Part shown: piece by piece, positions 9,476-14,902 of the stretch | Numbering within the stretch: the first letter of the stretch is position 1 | Layout: each line of letters begins with the position of its first letter | Assembly: GCA_905221605.1 (NCBI GenBank) | Contig: CAJNDS010002409.1 | Span: forward strand, 1-17,500 | Direction: 5' to 3' | Length of the DNA stretch: 17,500 nucleotides | Source of the DNA: Symbiodinium natans | Taxonomy: Eukaryota > Sar > Dinophyceae > Suessiales > Symbiodiniaceae | Position numbers and translations under genes: made by a program | The notes under the pieces: model-generated | The model's database searches: none | Seen by the model: the letters and a program-made list of their open reading frames with translations, nothing else | What the model was told of the DNA's origin: nothing

Positions 9476-11111
9476 GTTTTCACTCCACCAGAAAATTGAC
9501 AATAGCTTGTGCCGCCTTCAACTTGTGTCGATCGCAGGAAGCAGACCAATGCTGGTGACCTGTGTTGCAGTCTTGTGGGGTGGCCCACGTATATAAGAAC
9601 AAAACCATAGTGGGTACGAGACACTTGGTGTTGCGAGGGCACTGCAGCAGGCCAATTGTTGTCTGCGCTTCACAGCGACCCAAAAGCTTGAGGACAACGT
9701 CCAACCTTTAGATTTGCTGCAACGTTTGGAAGGGCTGGAACATGAAGTCTTCGTCCCCGAACTACAGCAAGCACTAAGACATGTGGGTGGTAGTCTGCAC
9801 TTGCAGAGTTTGCGTGTATTCGACGTGAAGCCCAAGCGGTGGCAGCAGCAACTGCGGTGGGGCAGCTTCACCTTGGAGTGAACACTGCCATCGATGTTTG
9901 CACCTTAACTTCGCCTCAGGACCCCAACTTGCACGTACGTCTAGAAGTCTACAAGGGATTTAGGTGTTCCGTTTTTCACTGGCTGCTGCAAGACAAAAAG
10001 CAGGGTAAAAAGCAGGGTAAGCACATACGATTCAGCTTGCCGCCTCAGCCATTTGACCTTATATCATTTTTCCCCACCCTCGGTGTGGGGTTGTTAGATT
10101 TTAAGCTCAACCCTTCTCCTCGCCCGGAACTCTTCTCCTCGCCCGGTCTACTCCTCGCTCATCCTTTCAGTGCCCAACCCCAAAGTGTTCCTGGAGTGCC
10201 CAACTCTACAGTGTTCTTGGAGTGCCCAACTCCAGAGTTTTTCTGGAGTGCCCAACCCCAGTGTTTCCGGCAGGCCCACCCCCAGAGTCTCCCAGCGTCT
10301 CCCTGGACCGCCAAACTCCAGAGTCCGCGGAGTGCCCAACCCCCGGAGTGCCCAGCCCCAGAGTCTCCCTGGAGTGCCCAGCCCCAGACTATCTAAGCGA
10401 GGGTGGGGATGTTCGAAGTAAAAGAAATTTTTTTTGCTGTACGTTAGGGATTTGCTCTGGCTGGAAGAGGCTGGAACAGGGCATCCTGACCCACACAGTG
10501 GCAACATCATGCTGCGGAGAGCGGGCAGATCTGAATGGACCGATCTGGGAAGTTCGAACTCTGTGGATGTGACCGAGAGGGTCAATGTGTTTCGCAGGTA
10601 TCTGAGCGACTTGGCCAGGCTTGCTTCACAAGCAAACCAACACAAGCAGGTTGGAAGGGTGCTGGAAGCCTTCTACAGAGCAGCAAACGAAATGGTTGCT
10701 GTTGTCGCCTTCACCAGCTGCTAGACCTAAGGATCAGGCTCCATGGCACGCACAGCACCCACATCAACCCTCATTCTACAAGGACTCGGAGTATCTCGCA
10801 GTACAAAGCAGGATCATGCCCACAAACGAGATGGCAGCACCGCATGGGCTGGACATTGGCAGGCTGCTTTCAGGCTTTGTAGTCGTACGAGACGCTTGGG
10901 GTGGGCAAGGTGTGCGAACTTGTGTGCACCATTGTGCGCCGTTGCCGTGATGTCTGAGGAGCGGATAGAGAAGATAGATCACAAGAGTTTCACAAGCGCT
11001 TGCGCACCATTGCGCGCCATGGCCGGTGATGATGAGGGTGTCGAGTTGTCGGCAGAGGCGGCCATACTCAACAAAGCGAGTGCTGTTCCCTTTCTCTATT
11101 GGCGGCGTTGA
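9476..11111 (+). CDS. Protein-kinase-like gene region, two exons, broken frame
   Basis: The exon 1 part (about 9476-10016) reads VAHVYKNKTIVGTRH, then ALQQANCCLRFTATQKLEDN, then LEVYKGFRCSVFHWLLQDKK; frame changes fall near 9515, 9577, 9625 and 9875. The exon 2 part (from 10448) starts DLLWLEEAGTG and contains HPDPHSGNIML and, 18 residues after the first Asp, DLGSSNS. This matches the HxDxxxxN catalytic loop and a DLG in place of DFG, as in protein kinases and related phosphotransferases (His codon 10482, Asn 10503, DLG Asp 10542). After TAG 10722-10724 other frames continue well (RIMPTNEMAAPHGLDIGRLL, then MSEERIEKIDHKS) to TGA 11109-11111. Predicted role: Ser/Thr kinase-like, soluble. It may be the C-terminal part of the upstream NTPase/nuclease-like gene, since some Crinklers carry a kinase domain. 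Activity cannot be judged with the frame broken. Confidence 0.5.
10017..10447 (+). other. Probable intron in kinase-like gene
   Basis: The donor GTAAGC at 10017 follows AAGCAGG; a 12-bp duplicate (AAAAAGCAGGGT twice, about 9996-10019) also creates an alternative donor GTAAAA at 10005. The acceptor is TAG at 10445-10447, preceded by a run of eight T and GCTGTACGT. The flanking protein readings match the two sides of a kinase C-lobe start (HWLLQ...DLLWLEEAG). The exact GT/AG choice leaves the phase off by one base, in keeping with the other single-base breaks here. Most of the interior is a minisatellite. Confidence 0.55.
10169..10389. repeat. 26-bp minisatellite inside the intron
   Basis: About nine imperfect units of AGTGCCCAACYCCAGAGT followed by NTTCCTGG-like sequence. 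Several units are shortened or carry a deletion in the middle (10262-10330). It produces a proline-rich pseudo-protein in all plus frames and G/L-rich pseudo-protein on the minus strand; neither is a gene. Confidence 0.85.
10919..11033. repeat. Imperfect 33-bp direct duplication
   Basis: TGTGTGCACCATTGTGCGCC-GTTGCCGTGATG (10921-10952) and CTTGCGCACCATTGCGCGCC-ATGGCCGGTGATG (10999-11033) are clearly related copies 80 bp apart in the C-terminal part of the kinase-like gene. Confidence 0.65.
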
Positions 11112-11188
11112 CTAAGAAGAACACGAATTGAACTTCGCTATCAAAAACCAAGTCAAAGAGATCTTGTTTTTCTTATTCAGAGGTGTAG

Positions 11189-11707
11189 GGCGACTCTCTC
11201 GTTGATCACGAAAGCAAGCTCCGTCGGAGGTCTAGCGGTCGAGCTTTTTCAAGATCGCCAACACGATCTCGCTTATCTCTTATAGGAATTACAAAACTCT
11301 TTTGGTTCTCATCGTATGGATATTCAGGTCTCTCATGTGTTAAGAAAGAAGAAGAAGCAAGAGGGCGATCCAGATTTTCAAGTGCAACGAAGAAGGGCTG
11401 TTCTCATGTTGGTGCACAAACAACTGATTCTGATATTTCTTGTTCTCTCCCATTTCATTATTCAGAAGGGACGAGTCGCTTCTTTCTTGAGAGCAGGTGG
11501 GCGGCCCTCATCGTTCCAGGCAAAAGGCTTAATCTATTGCCTCTTATCGGAACCCTCGCCATATTTCATGTTCAAACGAAAGGGCCGCTCTTACTCAAGA
11601 CAAGAGGACTTGTCCCACTTCCTATTGAGGACATGGCCTTGTTCCTATCAAAACGAAGTAAAGACTTTTATTTCCTCTCGAGACTTCTCGAAATCTCTGG
11701 CAGCTAA
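11189..11707 (+). CDS. Unrecognised 172-codon open frame without ATG
   Basis: Open from the codon after TAG 11186-11188 to TAA 11705-11707. No ATG occurs before codon 145, so it was either part of a spliced or inserted segment or is a fossil. Composition is protein-like: a basic N-terminal part (SKLRRRSSGRAFSRSPTRSR), ITKLFWFSSYGYSG, then FFLESRWAALIVPGKRLNLL and KGPLLLKTRGLVPLPIEDMA. A second frame starting ATG 11316 runs to TAG 11721 but reads less well. The sequence has a softer, more A/T-balanced codon use than neighbouring regions and recalls plant-type organellar DNA. I do not recognise the protein. A nuclear copy of organellar DNA is a guess. Confidence 0.35.
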   Translation, partial: GDSLVDHESKLRRRSSGRAFSRSPTRSRLSLIGITKLFWFSSYGYSGLSCVKKEEEARGRSRFSSATKKGCSHVGAQTTDSDISCSLPFHYSEGTSRFFLESRWAALIVPGKRLNLLPLIGTLAIFHVQTKGPLLLKTRGLVPLPIEDMALFLSKRSKDFYFLSRLLEISGS

Positions 11708-12046
11708 AAGGAGTCTTCTATAGTCTTTTCATTCCTTATCCAGGTCATCGCGTTTAGTTTCTTATCCAAAGTAATAGAGGTTGTGTGAGACACAGGGCGA
11801 CTTTTGTGCTAAAGTGGCATGACATGACTTTCACTTCTGAACACACAGACCACATGCTGTCCATCTGACAGGTGACGCCAGAAGAGAAGGAGGAAACCAA
11901 GGTGCTCCACGAAAAGAGGCTGGAAGACGAGGCCGGAATTAGGCTAACCGCTCAGCTGTACCCTCCAGAAGTTTGTTAGGGTGTACGTGCCCTTTGTACG
12001 TGCTATCCGGCCTTGTGCTTGTCACGAAAGCTAGCTCCTTCGGAGC
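11202..12046. repeat. Pair of related GCTCC-GGAGC hairpin motifs
   Basis: TCACGAAAGCAAGCTCCGTC-GGAGGT (11206-11231) and TCACGAAAGCTAGCTCCTTC-GGAGCT (12021-12046) are copies of one motif about 815 bp apart. The second forms a perfect AGCTC-CTTCGG-AGCT hairpin with a UUCG-type loop if transcribed. They bracket the open frame at 11189-11707. Confidence 0.6.
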
Positions 12047-12480
12047 TTGCGGCAGTTCTTGTTGACCAATTTGTTGTTGTCAGAACTGCAGAACCCGTTC
12101 GCATGACAGCAAGCAAACGAAGGGTGTCCTGGACGACCTTGCATTTTGAGATGCCAGAAGATGTCTTCTATGTATGAACTTACACATGAAGACCACACGC
12201 ATGCATCGAACCAACTCCGTCAATATCAGCTTGCATTGCAAGCAGCAATGCAGCAAGCAAATGAAGGGTATCCTGTACGAGCTTGCCTTGTGTGATCTCA
12301 AGACTTTAGCCGAACCGGTTCGCGTGACAGCAAACAAGCGACGAGCGACACTGTCTGCTGTGCCCTAGCTTTCGTTCGCCCTGCTCTCAAGTTGCCCTCG
12401 TTTCGTACGCTTCTAAAATTTGATTGCTAACCCCATGCGATGTATCATAGTAATACATAACTCTTAGCCATCATTAGGCT
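11708..12480. other. Non-coding stretch with diverged repeats
   Basis: Between 12098 and 12350 a roughly 150-bp unit is present about two and a half times in degenerate form. GTTCGCATGACAGCAAGCAA with ACGAAGGGTGTCCTGGACGA (from 12098) recurs as GCAAGCAAATGAAGGGTATC (12253) and GTTCGCGTGACAGCAAACAA (12319). Short frames on both strands mirror the repeat (CLL-HCC/CLL-SCE on the minus strand) and are not treated as genes. Nothing was recognised from 11724 to 12080. Confidence 0.45.
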
Positions 12481-12482
12481 GT

Positions 12483-13159
12483 AGCTTGAAACTTGGAAAC
12501 AGCTGGGCCGATGTCAAAAGACAGCTGCACACAAACCCAGAACCCTCTTCAGCATCTTTTTAATTGGCACGCTTGGAGTCTGTTCGGCCACAGAATGCCC
12601 GCGAGATCCGCGCACTCTCCATGGAGGAGACGAAGCAGGGTCGGGCTCAGGGGGGTTTAGGACGTTTAAGTTTAGGATGTGGATGGTTAGGATTCAAGAT
12701 TAGGTTCCGGTCCCATAGGCCGCGAAGCCTTTCGAAGAGAACCCTGTGTTCCTGCCTCAGGAACAGAAGCTGCTCAAATCCGACACACAGCTGGGCGAAG
12801 GCGCGTGAACAGATACAGCTCATACGCAGTAAGGGACATGCTAAGGAGCGTTGAAAGCGGGATTGACATGGAGTTGTTCAGAAAAGAACCCCTGACAGGC
12901 AGCATGGGCGTCATCTTCCTCGTGGACTGCACGACGGTGATCAAGGCCCACGCTTTACTATGCTGAGCGCCACAACACCTTTGTGATTTCCACAAACGAA
13001 AGCCCACACGGCTCCCCAGGTGGTGGATCGCGTTTGCACGCAGGAGGCGGAGCTCATGCTAAAGCTCCAGCTGCTTGGCGTTTACTTTGTTTTTTTATTC
13101 AAGTGGAGCTTCGAATGCAGAAGCGCAGCCGTGAAAGTCAGCAGTATGTCACGATCGAG
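12483..13159 (+). pseudogene. Unrecognised coding-like gene remnant
   Basis: Protein-like readings: SWADVKRQLHTNPEP (about 12501-12545), in-frame TAA 12561-12563, LESVRPQNAREIRALSMEET (about 12570-12629), then a degenerate TTTAGG-rich interval (12648-12694) ending in TTAG that looks like a short intron. Next comes EAAQIRHTAGRRRVNRYSSY, MELFRKEPLTGSMGVIFLVD and CTTVIK to about 12945; after a one-base frame change, YYAERHNTFVISTNESPHGS continues to RESQQYVTIE. The end is either TAA 13160-13162 or a splice donor GTAAGG at 13159. No domain is recognised. The break at about 12950 is opposite in sign to most others in the window. Confidence 0.4.
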
Positions 13160-13162
13160 TAA

Positions 13163-13409
13163 GGTGGGTTGTCGCATGGCCTCCACCACCAAAGCCAACA
13201 CCAGCAACAAGAACAAGAACAAGCACAGGAACAGCAACAGCAACCGCAACAGCAACCGCAAAAGCAACCGCAACAGCAACAGCAACAACAACCACAACAA
13301 CCACAACAACCACAACAACCACAACAACCACAACAACCACAACAACCACAACAACCACAACAACCACAACAACCACAACAACCACAACAACCACAACAGC
13401 AACAGCAGC

Positions 13410-13465
<56 letters not shown>

Positions 13466-13945
13466 AACAACAGCAACAGCAACAGCATTTTTTTTGCATT
13501 GCACTCACTGCCAGAATCAGCATGTGGACCTCTGATCACTTTGGATCCTCGGCAAGTCGGCTACTCTGTATCCGCCTTGGGAGCTCCAGCAGTCTTTGCT
13601 AGTTCGTACTTCACGCCCCTCGGGGCTGCTGAAGATTGTTGTGCACAGCTATGTTCGAGTATGTGGAATGCATCCGCCCCTCGGGGCTGCGATAGCGCTG
13701 TGCTGGCTGGGCACCCTACGACCGCTTCCTACTGGCTCACCTGCACCCGCGACTGCTGCAGTGCCGGCTGGCCCCGATGTTGTGTTGCAGGCTATAGCTG
13801 TGCGCTAGTTGAGTTTGGTGTGATTAAGGCGGGCAAGGGTGATATAGAAGGTCTCACCCGCCTTTGTTATTTCACAGTCCGGCCTTTTGGACTTCGGGAG
13901 GATCGCTTCCTCCAGATTGCCAGGTCTCACTACCTGCTATACTGA
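13163..13945 (+). CDS. Poly-Gln/Pro open frame, doubtful gene
   Basis: The same frame as the upstream remnant, after one TAA, stays open for about 260 codons. It gives HHQSQHQQQEQEQAQEQ, then 12 PQQ-type triplets, 19 further Gln and a Ser/Cys/Ala-rich tail ending YLLY at TGA 13943-13945. Openness through 13190-13465 is forced by the CAA/CAACAACCA array and is weak evidence. The tail overlaps what is probably the 3' end of the minus-strand retroelement and includes its hairpins, which argues against a functional C-terminus. Confidence 0.2.
13286..13465. repeat. (CAACAACCA)12 and (CAA)19 microsatellites
   Basis: Twelve uninterrupted 9-mers CAACAACCA (13286-13393) are followed, after a CAGCAACAGCAG interruption, by nineteen CAA units (13409-13465). 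CAACAG-rich degenerate sequence flanks both sides (13200-13285, 13466-13487). Minus-strand frames give only poly-Leu, poly-Cys or poly-Val. Confidence 0.95.
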
Positions 13946-14307
13946 ATCTGCTTTGGCAGAGTACTTAAGGATATTCAGGAGGAAACCTCCTGACCTGATG
14001 CAATGAATCAATGAAGAAATTGAAGTTGGCACGGAGGCAGCCTCCGATATCAAGTACTCAGCACTGCAAAAGAGTGAAAAATGAGCGCGGCTACCCCGAC
14101 ACCCTACTGTGAGTCACTGCGTCCAGCACCCACGCACCAGCTGTTTAGCGAGCCGTACCTCTGGTGAGGCCGACACTCAGCGTTCCTGTCTAGTGACGTC
14201 TCACACAGGTAACGCTAAACAACTGGCAGAGGGCCGTAGGCAGAGCGCACCAAGCCGGCCTTGCACGTTCCAAGAAGGATGCCCAAGTTGGAGGCAGGGT
14301 AGCTAAG

Positions 14308-14583
14308 TTTGCGAAGCCTGACCTGGGACGCCTTGCGCTGCTCCTGGGGCCAGCGCTGCGACAGGGCAAAATTGCATTCCTGGTCGAGAAAATGTGACCC
14401 CAACTGACCGAACTTAACGAGGAGGTCTCACATAGGCACGAGTACTTTGCGAAGAGGGAAGCACCTGACCTGGGACACCCTGCACGGCTCTCGGGGCCAG
14501 CGCTGCGACAAGGCAAGGTTGCATCCGAAAAAGTGACCCTAAGCTGAACCCACCTACCTGGAGGAGACCTCACATGTTCTGAA
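14308..14583. repeat. Two tandem 138-bp imperfect repeats
   Basis: Units 14308-14445 and 14446-14583 both start TTTGCGAAG, contain CCTGACCTGGGACRCC and GGGGCCAGCGCTGCGACA, and end GAGGAGRYCTCACAT. A minus-strand open frame across them shows the same duplication in protein (LPCRSAGP twice), which reflects the DNA repeat rather than a gene. A fragment of the unit end (GTCTCACACAGG) occurs near 14199. Confidence 0.8.
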
Positions 14584-14689
14584 GTGCGCGCAGGGCTCTT
14601 TCAGATGCTTCAGGTTCAGGGACAAGAATGGGTCAGCTTGGCCTTAAGCTACAGCAGTCAGAACGGTCTACTGTGAGAAACACTACCGG

Positions 14690-14715
14690 GGAGGAAGCCT
14701 CCGGAGGAAACCTCC
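14690..14715. repeat. Double-hairpin element copy A
   Basis: GGAGG-AAG-CCTCC (14690-14702) abuts GGAGG-AAA-CCTCC (14703-14715): two 5-bp stems with 3-base loops and no gap. Confidence 0.9.
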
Positions 14716-14856
14716 GCATGTGAAAGTTTCACGCAAGAGACTATACATCTTAGCACGAGATCATGGCTTTATTGCGCGCAGGGCAGCGTTCATGCCGAGT
14801 TGCCTTAGGCAACAGCAGGCAGATAGGGCTACTTTAAGAAGAAAGAACACTGCTGC

Positions 14857-14882
14857 GGAGGAAGCCTCCGGAGGAAACCTCC
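14857..14882. repeat. Double-hairpin element copy B
   Basis: Identical over all 26 bases to copy A: GGAGG-AAG-CCTCC (14857-14869) then GGAGG-AAA-CCTCC (14870-14882), with the same GCATG following. Confidence 0.9.
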
Positions 14883-14902
14883 GCATGCGAAGGTAGAGCG
14901 AG

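Larger units (their letters stand above)
14584..14893. repeat. Two related units each ending in a double hairpin
   Basis: Unit A 14584-14727 and unit B 14774-14893 both begin GCGCGCAGGG, share CCTTARGCWACAGCAG and AACACT, and end with an identical 26-bp double hairpin followed by GCATG. Unit B also has a perfect GTTGCC-TTA-GGCAAC hairpin at 14799-14813. Confidence 0.75.
13488..14902 (-). other. Structured 3' region of the retroelement
   Basis: Downstream of the TAG at 14903-14905 no minus-strand frame is convincing. The region carries two CGCCCCTCGGGGCTGC hairpins (13614-13629 and 13675-13690), GGAGGA-TCGCT-TCCTCC (13897-13913), CAGGAGG-AAA-CCTCCTG (13976-13992), CGGAGG-CAG-CCTCCG (14032-14046) and a GAGTACTT/AAGTACTC pair around the last two. 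It also contains two 138-bp tandem units and two larger units that each end in a double hairpin. It probably forms a structured 3' UTR. Confidence 0.55.

Noticed and set aside
9097-9871. Three long minus-strand frames
   Set aside because: They lie opposite a better plus-strand reading (kinase-like exon) and are Cys/Ser-rich shadows.
10148-10645. 165-codon minus-strand Gly/Leu-rich frame
   Set aside because: Driven by the intron minisatellite and opposite the kinase-like exon.
13286-13465. Regular repeats resembling a CRISPR array
   Set aside because: Units are 9 bp and 3 bp with no spacers; this is a microsatellite.
13082-13539. Poly-Leu, poly-Cys and poly-Val frames on the minus strand
   Set aside because: Pure translations of the TTG/TGG repeat; no start context or flanking protein signal.
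14190-14573. 127-codon minus-strand frame with repeated LPCRSAGP
   Set aside because: It follows the 138-bp DNA repeat in the retroelement's 3' region and has no recognisable domain.
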